This document shows positions 17,188 to 25,400 of a DNA stretch of 35,494 bases, one piece after another. The DNA lies in NCBI GenBank assembly GCA_028277265.1, contig JANQGP010000406.1, positions 1-35,494 of the forward strand. Reading direction: 5' to 3'. This DNA comes from Woeseiaceae bacterium (lineage in GTDB: Bacteria > Pseudomonadota > Gammaproteobacteria > Steroidobacterales > Woeseiaceae). The position numbers and the translations under genes were made by a program. Positions within the stretch are counted from its first letter, which is position 1; each line of letters starts with the position of its first letter. The notes under the pieces were generated by a model, which was given only the letters and a program-made list of their open reading frames with translations, was not told the origin of the DNA and did no database searches.

Positions 17188-17188
17188 C

Positions 17189-17677
17189 ATGGAGTTCCTG
17201 AAGACCGATGGCGCCCGGACCGGCCTGTTTTTCGGGGCGACATCCGGTGTAATCACGACGATCGGCCTGATCGTGGGCCTGAATTCCGGGACCCAGTCGG
17301 TCACGGCCGTACTCGGCGGCATACTCGTCATCGCGGTCGCGGATGCGATGTCGGACGCGCTCGGAATCCATCTCGCCGAGGAAGCCGATCCCCGGACCGA
17401 TCACGGGCACGTGTGGGCCGCAACGATTACGACCTTCCTCACCAAGTTCATCTTCTCGATCAGCTTTGCCGTGCCGCTCCTGCTGCTGCCGCTCCAGCCG
17501 GCCGTGATTGCGTCGGTTGCCTGGGGCATCCTCGTCATAGTCATCCTCAGCTATTTCCTGGCGCGCGCGCAGCAGGCATCGCCGCTCGCCATCATCGCGG
17601 AGCATGTCGGCATTGCCGTGCTCGTCGTCGTGCTTTCGCATTACATCGGCGTCTGGGTGGCCGCTACGTTCGGATAG
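17189..17677 (+). CDS. VIT1/CCC1-like membrane protein
   Basis: A 162-residue integral membrane protein with about five hydrophobic segments. The motif GATSGVITTIGLIVGLNSG and the following VIAVADAMSDALGIHLAEEAD fit the VIT1/CCC1 family (vacuolar iron/manganese transporter-like), here in its short single-domain prokaryotic form. In characterised relatives the acidic residues after the second helix bind metal. A role in Fe2+/Mn2+ handling is inferred only. ATG 17189 lies one base after the GNAT stop, with GAGTAG ahead. Confidence 0.75.
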   Translation: MEFLKTDGARTGLFFGATSGVITTIGLIVGLNSGTQSVTAVLGGILVIAVADAMSDALGIHLAEEADPRTDHGHVWAATITTFLTKFIFSISFAVPLLLLPLQPAVIASVAWGILVIVILSYFLARAQQASPLAIIAEHVGIAVLVVVLSHYIGVWVAATFG

Positions 17678-17696
17678 GAGAGGGCAAACTAAGCGA

Positions 17697-17834
17697 ATGA
17701 ACGAACCAGGTACTTTTGTTATTGTTCCTCGCAATACGTGGCATACGCCACGCGTGCACAGTCCGACGGCGATGCTGTTCATCACGCCGGGCGAGGGCAC
17801 CGGGAATCGTGAGGAACCTCCACGCAAGGGCTGA
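17697..17834 (+). pseudogene. 5'-truncated cupin-domain remnant
   Basis: The 45-residue frame (ATG 17697) carries only the C-terminal part of a cupin: PGTFVIVPRNTWHTPRV, then AMLFITPGEGTGNREEPP, which is the second conserved cupin motif with a metal-binding His. The first motif and N-terminal strands are missing, and no other part of a cupin is found upstream, where the VIT1/CCC1-like gene ends. GGAGAGGG lies at 17677-17684, too far from the ATG for efficient use. The DNA here (GGTACTTTTGTTATTGTTCC) is more AT-rich than its surroundings. It is probably a degraded gene; an expressed mini-protein cannot be excluded. Confidence 0.65.
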
Positions 17835-17836
17835 CA

Positions 17837-18232
17837 GTGGCGGACAGCGGCGACAAGACAGGGTGGCAGGAGCTGCGCGAATTCGCGGACGTCGACCTGA
17901 CGCAATCCTACGTGCTGTCGTGGCAGGCCTTCAGCGATACCCTGCTCATCGACGTCGACCTGTACCTCGAGCCGGATCACCCGTTCTACGAGCAGCCCCG
18001 GCCGGCCGAGAAGGTCTGCATTCGTCCTGCACTGATCGAGTTTCCGTACGTCGACTCGCTACGCCTCGGGGACTCATCGCCACGTCAACTTGTTGAGATA
18101 GTTGGTGATCTTGGCCACGGCGCGATCGAAGACCTGAGCGTTTCCGGAGACGGCTGTTACGAAATCCGCGGGGAATTTGGTACCGTGTCCGTGAGCGCCG
18201 AGCGTCCCATACTAAGACTAAAAGGGCCCTGA
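17837..18232 (+). CDS. Hypothetical protein
   Basis: I do not recognise this 131-residue product. It appears soluble and acidic, with no signal peptide or membrane span. It reads WQELREFADVDLTQSYVLSW near the N-terminus, then LLIDVDLYLEPDHPFYEQP, FPYVDSLRLG and a C-terminal beta-strand region ending RPILRLKGP. The pattern of alternating hydrophobic residues suggests a mostly beta fold. It starts at GTG 17837, two bases after the cupin remnant stop, and is followed 14 bp later by a VOC gene. No functional inference is justified beyond its presence in this small-gene cluster. Confidence 0.7.
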   Translation: MADSGDKTGWQELREFADVDLTQSYVLSWQAFSDTLLIDVDLYLEPDHPFYEQPRPAEKVCIRPALIEFPYVDSLRLGDSSPRQLVEIVGDLGHGAIEDLSVSGDGCYEIRGEFGTVSVSAERPILRLKGP

Positions 18233-18246
18233 GCCGGGAGCCGCCT

Positions 18247-18600
18247 GTGAGATCGGAGAATCGCATCGACTATGTCGAGATCCCCGTTACCGACATGAAG
18301 AAATCCCGCGCGTTCTTCGAGGCGCTGTTTGGCTGGGAGTTCGTCGAGTGGGGCGACGAGTACTATAGCTTCAGCGACGGGCGGCTTGACGGCGGTATCC
18401 GGCTCGCTGAGGAGCCGGCACCGGTGACCGGAATCCTGCTCGTGTTCTACAGCGACGAACTGGAGCGTGACGTCGAGCGAGTGAAGAAGCTCGGTGGCAC
18501 GATCTCGCAGGAGATATTCTCGTTCCCGGGCGGCCGCCGCTTTCATTTCATGGATCCGGTTGGCACGGAGTTTGCCATCTGGTCTGAAGTCCCCGGTTAA
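18247..18600 (+). CDS. VOC-family protein (glyoxalase-like)
   Basis: A 117-residue single VOC module. It begins NRIDYVEIPVTDMKKSRAFFEALFGWEFVEWG, the classic first beta-alpha-beta unit of the group, and ends FPGGRRFHFMDPVGTEFAIWSE, the second unit with the conserved (M)DP-G-TEF motif and a Glu metal ligand. This subtype (E-I-P-V-x-D followed by A-x-x-F-Y) is common among small stand-alone proteins; the substrate is unknown. GTG 18247 follows GGGAG (18236-18240). upp lies 12 bp downstream. Confidence 0.88.
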   Translation: MRSENRIDYVEIPVTDMKKSRAFFEALFGWEFVEWGDEYYSFSDGRLDGGIRLAEEPAPVTGILLVFYSDELERDVERVKKLGGTISQEIFSFPGGRRFHFMDPVGTEFAIWSEVPG

Positions 18601-18612
18601 CGGAGTCCGTTC

Positions 18613-19239
18613 ATGGCAATACTCGTCGATCATCCCTGCGTGCAGCACAAGCTCGCGATCCTTCGCGACGTGGACACCGGCCACAAACGATTTCGCGAGC
18701 TCTCGACGGAAATCACCAAGTTCGTCTGCTACGAGGCGCTAAAGCAGGTGCGCACGAGAGAAGTCACGGTGGAAACGCCGGTCGCGCCGGCCCTGTGCCG
18801 CAAGATCGACACGGACCTCGTCGTCGTACCGATTCTGCGCGCCGGTGTCGGGATGCTCGAAGGTATCCTCGAGCTCGTGCCCACGGCGCGCGTCGGGTTC
18901 GTGGGCCTTTACCGCGACGAAGCGACGAAGCAGCCGGTCACCTATTACGAGCGGTTTCCTCCCCAGATTCGCGGGGGTACGTGCATCGTGATCGATCCTA
19001 TGTTGGCAACCGGCGGTTCGACGGTTGCGGCGCTCGACTTGCTCAAAAGAAGCGGCGCCGAAGACATTGTCGTGGTCTGCATCGTAACCTGCCCCGAGGG
19101 TATCGAACTCGTCGAGTCGTCACACCCCGACGTGAAGATCTATGCCGCCGCGGTCGATGAGCGGCTCAACGAGAAGAAGTATATCGTTCCAGGTCTTGGC
19201 GACGCAGGTGACCGCCTTTTCGGGACCTCGCAGCACTGA
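18613..19239 (+). CDS. upp: Uracil phosphoribosyltransferase
   Basis: Upp converts uracil and PRPP to UMP in pyrimidine salvage. The 208-residue product equals the E. coli length. It has the N-terminal VDHPCVQHKLAILRD, the PILRAGVGM loop, and the PRPP-binding motif VIDPMLATGGS (residues 126-136). The C-terminus carries the uracil-specific PGLGDAGDRLFGT motif. ATG 18613 follows GGAG. No uraA permease gene adjoins it. It is followed at 11 bp by a DUF1801 gene. Confidence 0.98.
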   Translation: MAILVDHPCVQHKLAILRDVDTGHKRFRELSTEITKFVCYEALKQVRTREVTVETPVAPALCRKIDTDLVVVPILRAGVGMLEGILELVPTARVGFVGLYRDEATKQPVTYYERFPPQIRGGTCIVIDPMLATGGSTVAALDLLKRSGAEDIVVVCIVTCPEGIELVESSHPDVKIYAAAVDERLNEKKYIVPGLGDAGDRLFGTSQH

Positions 19240-19250
19240 AGGGGACGGGC

Positions 19251-19673
19251 ATGGCCGAAAACAAGACGAAGCCGACAGGTTCGAGCGTCACCGAGTTCGC
19301 AAAGTCCATCGAGAACCCGCAAATGCGGGCGGATGCGAGGAAGGTCGCGTCGATGATGCGTCGCGTCACGGGTAAGCGCGCGAAGATGTGGGGCAGCAGT
19401 ATCGTCGGATACGGCACGTACCACTACAAGTACGATAGCGGGCGCGAAGGCGATTTCATGTTGACCGGGTATTCGCCGCGCAAACAGGCACTGACCGTAT
19501 ACATCATGCCGGGCTTCAGTACATTCGGCCCGTTGATGAAGAAGCTCGGCAAGTACAAGACCGGCAAGTCCTGTCTCTACATCAAGCGGCTTTCCGATGT
19601 GGACGAGAAAGTGCTCGAGGAGCTGATCGACCGCTCGGTCAAGCTCATGCGCGAGAAATACGAGACGTGGTGA
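19251..19673 (+). CDS. DUF1801 (YdhG-like) family protein
   Basis: A 140-residue soluble protein. The body fits DUF1801: ENPQMRADARKVASMMRRVTGKRAKMWGSSIVGYGTYHYKY, then a beta-rich middle (GYSPRKQALTVYIMPGFSTF) and YKTGKSCLYIKRLSDVDEKVLEELIDRSVKLM at the C-terminus. The family is widespread and has an iron-chaperone/frataxin-like fold in one structure, but its physiological role is not settled. AGGGGA is placed well before ATG 19251. It is closely spaced with upp and the next gene. Confidence 0.85.
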   Translation: MAENKTKPTGSSVTEFAKSIENPQMRADARKVASMMRRVTGKRAKMWGSSIVGYGTYHYKYDSGREGDFMLTGYSPRKQALTVYIMPGFSTFGPLMKKLGKYKTGKSCLYIKRLSDVDEKVLEELIDRSVKLMREKYETW

Positions 19674-19680
19674 GCGCGAC

Positions 19681-20301
19681 GTGAACAGCAAAATCACAGG
19701 ATCGCGCCTCGACGGCAATCGTCTGATCATCGAGACGACCGCCGGCGATCAGGTCTACGACGCCAAGTTCCTCGTCGCGGCTCTGCTCGTCTTCGTTGCC
19801 CGCGGCAGCGGGCGCATCGAACCCGAGGAGTCGGCCAAGATGATCGAACTGATCGAGCAGCATTTCCACATGCAGGGGGCCGAGTCCCTGGAGCTGCTGA
19901 CTTTCGCGATCTCCGAATTGGCCGACAAACCAGCGCTTGCGGATTTCCTGCAGGAGCTCGGCCCGACGCTGACCGACGCCGACAAGGAGGATATCGCGCT
20001 GATGGGGCTCAAGGTCGTGGCAGCGGACGGCAGACGCGACATCGCCGAAATGGAGCAGTTCAATACCGCAATGCGACTGATAGGCGCCTCGCCTGAAATC
20101 GTCCACCGCGCGTTCGATCGATATTTCGCCGAAACGATGCCCGGGGAGGAGCGCGGGCGCGCCTGCCGATGCAGCTATTTCCGGAGTGATTCCCGCAGCG
20201 ACTCGAGTTCTCCCCAGCGCTCGATCCGCTGCTCGAGCCGTTCCTCCGCCGAACCGAGCTCCTGCAGCTTCTGCTGCACGAGCTCTGCGTCCTGCGTATA
20301 G
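19681..20301 (+). CDS. TerB-like protein with a C-terminal run-on into uup
   Basis: Residues 1 to about 158 form an all-helical, acidic domain (DAKFLVAALLVFVARGSGRIEPEESAKMIELI, then DKEDIALMGLKVVAADGRRDIAEMEQFNTAMRLIG) that fits the tellurite-resistance TerB-like family. In that family two repeats of an acidic helical unit bind metal. GTG 19681 follows GGTGAG. The frame then continues 42 residues that are nearly all Ser, Cys and Arg (SYFRSDSRSDSSSPQRS and on) and lie on the strand opposite the uup 3' end, overlapping it by 127 bp. That tail looks unselected, so the original stop was probably lost. Confidence 0.75.
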   Translation: MNSKITGSRLDGNRLIIETTAGDQVYDAKFLVAALLVFVARGSGRIEPEESAKMIELIEQHFHMQGAESLELLTFAISELADKPALADFLQELGPTLTDADKEDIALMGLKVVAADGRRDIAEMEQFNTAMRLIGASPEIVHRAFDRYFAETMPGEERGRACRCSYFRSDSRSDSSSPQRSIRCSSRSSAEPSSCSFCCTSSASCV

Positions 20302-22076
20302 AACCCCGGTGCGGCGATAGCCGCCTGGAGTGCCGCGACGGCCGCCTCGAGCTGATCGATCTCGCCCGGAAGCCGGTCGAGTTCGCGCTGGTCCTTGTAG
20401 CTCAGCTTGGTAGGCTTGCGGTTCCTGCGCTGCTCGGCTGCCGCCTGTCTTCGGCGTTCCTGTTCGAACGGGCTATCGGTGACCGCGAGTTCATGCCCGC
20501 GGCGGAGCCAGTCGCTATAGCCGCCGACGTATTCCAGGACGCGGCCGTCCTGCTCGAACACGATCGTGCTGGTTACGACGTTGTCCAGGAACTCGCGGTC
20601 GTGACTGACCACGATCAGGGTTCCCGCGTACTCGCACAGCTTTTGCTCGAGTACCTCGAGCGTCTCGATGTCGAGATCGTTGGTCGGTTCGTCGAGCACG
20701 AGAAGGTTCGCGGGTCGCGTCAGCAGCTTTGCGAGAATGACGCGATTGCGTTCACCGCCCGAAAGGGCCTTTACGGGCATCATCGAGCGCTTGGGGCTGA
20801 ACAGGAAGCCTTTCAGGTAGCCGACGACGTGCCGGTCCTTGCCGTTCAGACGGATGTAGGTGCGGCCTTCACCAACGTTGTAGGCGACGGACTTTTCCAG
20901 GTCGAGTTCCTGGCGCAGCTGGTCGAAGTAGCCGGTCTCCAGGCCGGTGCCCATCTTGAGTGTGCCGGTCTGTGGCTGCAGTTCGCCGAGCAACAGACGC
21001 AACAACGTGGTCTTGCCGACGCCGTTGTTTCCGATCAGACCGATACGGTCGCCGCGCATGATCTTGATCGAGAAATTCTCGATGACGGGTTCGTCCCCGT
21101 AGCTGTAGCCGATGTTGCGCGCGCGTATGACCTTTCGGCCGGACTGCTCGGCCTCCTCGATATGGATACGCGCCGCCCCCTCGCGCGCGACGCGCTCCTC
21201 GCGTTCCTCACGCATCTTCAGGAGAGCACGAACCCGGCCTTCGTTGCGGGTGCGTCGCGCCTTGATCCCCTGGCGGATCCAGGCTTCTTCTTCCGCCAGC
21301 TTCTTGTCGAATTTCCGTTCCGCGACGATTTCGTTTTCGAGCGCCTTTTCCTTGCGACGCAGGAAGTTACGGTAATCGCCCGGCCAGCTCGTCAGCTTGC
21401 CGCGATCGATTTCGACGATACGTGTCGCGAGGCGTTGCAGAAACGCGCGATCGTGCGTTATGAACAGCACGGCGCCGGGGTATCCGTACACACGGTCCTC
21501 GAGCCAGCGGATCGTCGCGATGTCGAGATGGTTTGTCGGCTCATCGAGTAACAGGAGATCGGGTTTCTGGACCAGCGCCTTGGCCAGTGCGACGCGTCGC
21601 CGCCAGCCGCCCGATAGCTGGTTCATTCTCTTGTCAGCCGGCAGGCTGAGCTCGGTAATCGTCGTTTCGACGCGCTGTTCGAGGTGCCACCCGTCGTGCG
21701 CATCGATTTTGGCGTGCAGCGCCTCGAGCTCACGTAGCCCGTGCTTGTCGAGATCGAGCTTCGAGCGTTCTTGGTAGTCGCGCAGCAGCGTCTCGATCTG
21801 CGTCAGCCCGTCGCGGATGACGTCGATCACGGGCTGGTCCATCGCCTCCGGCAGCGTCTGTTCGAGCTGGCTGACGATCAGGTCGTTGCGGGCCGTGATC
21901 TCCCCGCGATCCGGCTCCAGTGTCCCCATGAGGAGTTTGAGCGTTGTCGACTTGCCGGCACCGTTGCGACCGATGAGACACACGCGCTCGCCGGCGTCGA
22001 TCGAGAACTCGGCGTCGCGAAGGATGAGCTGTTCGCCAAACTCGAGGCAGATGTCGTCGAAGCGCAGCAGTGACAT
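20175..22076 (-). CDS. uup: ABC-F ATPase Uup
   Basis: A soluble ABC-F protein with two ATPase domains, linked in E. coli to ribosome function and to suppression of precise transposon excision. The 633-residue length matches E. coli Uup (635). Walker A motifs are at GRNGAGKST (residues 36-44) and GNNGVGKTT. The signatures are QLSGGWRRRVALAKAL and LSGGERNRVILAKLL, and the Walker B motifs LLLLDEPTNHLD and LLVLDEPTNDLD. The inter-domain linker is rich in Arg/Lys/Glu, and a C-terminal coiled coil follows DQRELDRLPGEID, as in Uup rather than EttA. It is divergent from slyX. Confidence 0.93.
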   Translation of the reverse strand: MSLLRFDDICLEFGEQLILRDAEFSIDAGERVCLIGRNGAGKSTTLKLLMGTLEPDRGEITARNDLIVSQLEQTLPEAMDQPVIDVIRDGLTQIETLLRDYQERSKLDLDKHGLRELEALHAKIDAHDGWHLEQRVETTITELSLPADKRMNQLSGGWRRRVALAKALVQKPDLLLLDEPTNHLDIATIRWLEDRVYGYPGAVLFITHDRAFLQRLATRIVEIDRGKLTSWPGDYRNFLRRKEKALENEIVAERKFDKKLAEEEAWIRQGIKARRTRNEGRVRALLKMREEREERVAREGAARIHIEEAEQSGRKVIRARNIGYSYGDEPVIENFSIKIMRGDRIGLIGNNGVGKTTLLRLLLGELQPQTGTLKMGTGLETGYFDQLRQELDLEKSVAYNVGEGRTYIRLNGKDRHVVGYLKGFLFSPKRSMMPVKALSGGERNRVILAKLLTRPANLLVLDEPTNDLDIETLEVLEQKLCEYAGTLIVVSHDREFLDNVVTSTIVFEQDGRVLEYVGGYSDWLRRGHELAVTDSPFEQERRRQAAAEQRRNRKPTKLSYKDQRELDRLPGEIDQLEAAVAALQAAIAAPGFYTQDAELVQQKLQELGSAEERLEQRIERWGELESLRESLRK

Positions 22077-22139
22077 GGGTTGATCCGGGGTATTGGCGTG
22101 TATCCTACCCGATTGGCTTCAACCACACAGGTGACCGGG

Positions 22140-22346
22140 ATGAGCGAAGATCGCTTCATCGAACTCGAGACGCGGCTTGCGCACCAGGACCAGCTTCTCC
22201 ACGAACTCAACGAGGTCGTGACGAGCCAGCAGGCCCGCATGATGGATCTCGAACAGTTGTGCAAAGCCCTGCTCGAGCGTGTGCGATCGCTGGGGGACGG
22301 CGTGACGACGGGCGGTCCCGATGACGAGCGACCGCCGCATTTCTAG
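22140..22346 (+). CDS. slyX: SlyX family protein
   Basis: A 68-residue product. MSEDRFIELETRLAHQDQLLHELNEVVTSQQARMMDLEQ forms an amphipathic coiled coil, and the C-terminus ends ERPPHF, the PPHY-like motif of SlyX. The function of SlyX is unknown; in E. coli it lies beside slyD. Although the frame is open from 22080, ATG 22140 with AGGTGA upstream gives the canonical start. The stop TAG is part of the CTAGCAG motif. It is divergent from uup, with a 63-bp intervening region. Confidence 0.88.
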   Translation: MSEDRFIELETRLAHQDQLLHELNEVVTSQQARMMDLEQLCKALLERVRSLGDGVTTGGPDDERPPHF

Positions 22347-22356
22347 CAGCCTGTTG
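22343..22356 (+). repeat. CTAGCAG stop-codon motif, copy B
   Basis: CTAGCAGCCTGTTG contains the slyX TAG stop (22344-22346). It matches the minus-strand motif at 31994-32007 in 13 of 14 positions. Confidence 0.4.
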
Positions 22357-22368
22357 CGACGTTTGTCG

Positions 22369-22374
22369 TATAGT
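22369..22374 (+). promoter_or_regulatory. Candidate -10 box before the giant membrane protein gene
   Basis: TATAGT (5 of 6 matches) predicts transcription near 22381, 22 bp before the ATG at 22403. The ATG has a good GGAGAG (22392-22397) Shine-Dalgarno, so this would be a normal short leader. No convincing -35 box is visible. Confidence 0.35.
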
Positions 22375-22402
22375 GATCGTTACGCAGCATCGGAGAGTCG
22401 CC

Positions 22403-25400
22403 ATGCCGAAGAAAACCGGACTTTTCGTTATCGCCTTGCTGATACTCGCAGGACCCGCCGCCGGCCAGGATGGCATCCCCGACGAGCTTGCCGGCTGGCA
22501 GGACTGGGTGCTCGAGGACCACGAATACCGCACCTGTCCGTTCTACTTCGATCGCCCGGCGACCGCGCGCGATGACTTCGTATGCACCTGGCCGGGCCGT
22601 CTGCGACTCGATGTCTCGTCAACCGGCGGCCGTTTCTCGCAGGACTGGACCGTTTATGGCGAGGCGCAGTGGGTCAACCTGCCCGGCAACACCGACCATT
22701 GGCCGGACCGGGTCACGGTTGACGATCGGCCGGTCGAGGTCGTCGCGCGGGACAACCTCCCGACTGTTCGCCTCGATCCCGGCTCGCACCGGGTATCCGG
22801 GCGATTTGCCTGGGACGAGCAGCCCGGCGTCCTGACGCTGCCCCGCTCCAGCGCTCTTCTTAGCCTGACCGTCGAGGGAGACACGGTCGAGCGCCCGGAG
22901 TTTTCCGGCAACGGCGTCTTCCTCGGCGAACGGCGGCGCGATACGCGTGCCGTCGATTCCGTGCGACTCGTCGTCTATCGGCTGATTGCCGACGATGTCC
23001 CGATGCGCGTGCTGACGCAACTGCAGGTCGACGTATCGGGGAGCGTTCGCGAAGAGTCGTTCGGTCCGGTTCTGCCCGGGGGTTTCATACCGCTGTCATT
23101 GCACAGCGAACTGCCGGCGAAACTCGAGGCGGACGGCGTTCTGCGGCTCCAGGTACGGCCGGGCCGATGGATCGTGCGCCTCGCCGCGAGAGCCGGTGGT
23201 GTCGCCGATAGCATCACGGTGCCGGCGGGCGGCGTCAACATGCCGGCCGAGGAAGTCTGGAGCTATCGCGCCAACGATCGCTTTCGCGTGACCGCCGCCG
23301 AAGGTCCGCCACCGGTCGACCCCGCCCAGGTCGATGTACCCGGGCCGTGGCGGAACCTGCCGGCCTACGGAATTGCATCGGGCGAAAGCCTGTCCGTGGT
23401 CGAGCGCAGTCGCGGCGTCATTTCGGCCAGCAACGAGCTTTCGTTGTATCGCACGATGTGGCTGGATTTCAGCGGGGCCGGGTTTGTCGTCGAGGACGAT
23501 ATCGGCGGACAGATGCGCACCGACTGGCGCCTCGACATGGGCGGACCCTACACGCTGCTGACGGCGACCGAGAACGACGAGAGCCTGCTCATTACGCGAG
23601 GCAGCGATGAGGGTGAAACCGGAATCGAGGTTCGCCAGACCAACGTGGAGATCAGTGCGCTCGGGCGAAGCGAAACGCGCGGTGCGATGCCCGTAACCGG
23701 CTGGGACGCGAGATTCGCGAGTGTCAATGCCGTCCTCAACCTGCCGCCCGGCAACAAGCTGCTGACGACATCGGGCGTCGACGGCGCACAGGGAAGCTGG
23801 ACCGGCCAGTGGCAGTTGCTCGACTTCTTCCTCGTACTGATCATCACGATCGCCGTTTGGCGCCTGTTCAACCCGGTCTCGGGCGTTATCGCGCTGCTTG
23901 CACTGACGCTGAGTTTTCACGAGCCGTTCGCCCCGACCTGGTTGTGGCTCAATCTGCTTGCAGCGATCGCACTGCTGCGCGTGACCCCGGACGGCAAGCT
24001 GCGCCGGTGGGTGCGTGGCTACCAGCTGGTCAGTGCGGCGTTGCTGGTCGTCGCTCTCGTGCCGTTTGTCGCCGGGCAGCTTCGCATTGCGATCTATCCG
24101 CAGCTCGAGTCGCAATACCCGCGGTCGCCACTGTTCGTCCCCGGCGCGGCAGCGCCGACGGACGAGATGGAGCAGCCGGAGTTGCGGATGCGAAAGGCGG
24201 CGATGGCCCCGGAGTCGCAGGTTTCATCGGCCGACTCGATGCTCGAGGAGATCGTCGTGACGGGTTCCGGCGACCTGCGGACATTCTCGCGCTACGCGCC
24301 CAATGCCATTGTCCAGGCCGGGCAGGGGATTCCGTCGTGGCGCTGGAACACGTACTCGCTGAGGTGGAATGGTCCCGTTGACCCCGAGCAGGCCATGCGC
24401 CTCGTCGTTTTGCCGCGCTGGCTCGTCAGCACGCTGCGGTTCGTCGAGGTCATGCTGCTACTGCTGTTCGCGGGTATCGTTGCCGCCGAGATTCTGAACC
24501 GGCAGTGGCGACTGCCGGGCGGTCTTGCGCTCGGGCGAAGTCCTGTCACAGGCGTGCTCGCGGCAGGCGTATGCGCCTCGTTGATGCTGACCGGCTCGCC
24601 TGCCGAAGCGGACATGCCGAGCGAGGAATTGCTTCAACAGCTCCAGCAGCGTCTCCTCGAGCCCCCCGATTGCGTGCCGCGCTGCGCCGAAATCGTTGCC
24701 GCTGGTGTCGAGGTCGGTGGCGAGGCGATCAGCATGTCGCTGAACGTGCACGCGCACGAAAGCGTCGCCATTCCGTTGCCGGGCACGTCGCGTGGCTGGC
24801 ATCCACAGGTAACAGCAGTCAATGGCAGCGCCGATGCGCGGGTATTCCGCGACGCCGGTTCGCGGCTCTGGCTGTACGTCACCCCGGGCATGCACAGCGT
24901 GAGCCTTCGCGGCGCGATCCCGGCGGCCGATAGTCTCGAGATTCCGTTCGCGTCGCCGCCGCGCGTGATCACCGTTGACAGCGATGGCTGGTTCGTTGCG
25001 GGTATCAGGGATCGTCGCCTGCTGTCGGGTTCGCTGCAACTGACACGGCTGCAAGTCGAAGCCGGCGGCGACACGATTCGTTGGGAGAGCAGCCGCTTCC
25101 CGCCGTTCGCGAGGGTCGAGCGGACGATCGAGCTGGATCTCGACTGGCGCGTCAGGACGACCGTGCAACGTGTCGCGCCAACGCAGGGTGCGGTAACCCT
25201 CGAGCTGCCGCTGATCGAAGGCGAAGATATCGTCAGCGGCGAATTCACCGTCCGGGACGGCACGGTGCTCGTGTCGATGAACCCGCAGCAGAACAGCGTT
25301 AGCTGGACGTCGAATCTGCCGCGCACGTCGCCGCTGACACTGACGGCCGGCGACGGTTCATTATGGTCCGAGCGCTGGCGCATCGCTGTCGGCAACATCT

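Noticed and set aside
22373-22402. GTG 22373 as the start of the 1349-aa protein.
   Set aside because: It lies inside the TATAGT -10 region and lacks a ribosome-binding site. ATG 22403 has GGAGAG upstream and begins the signal peptide.
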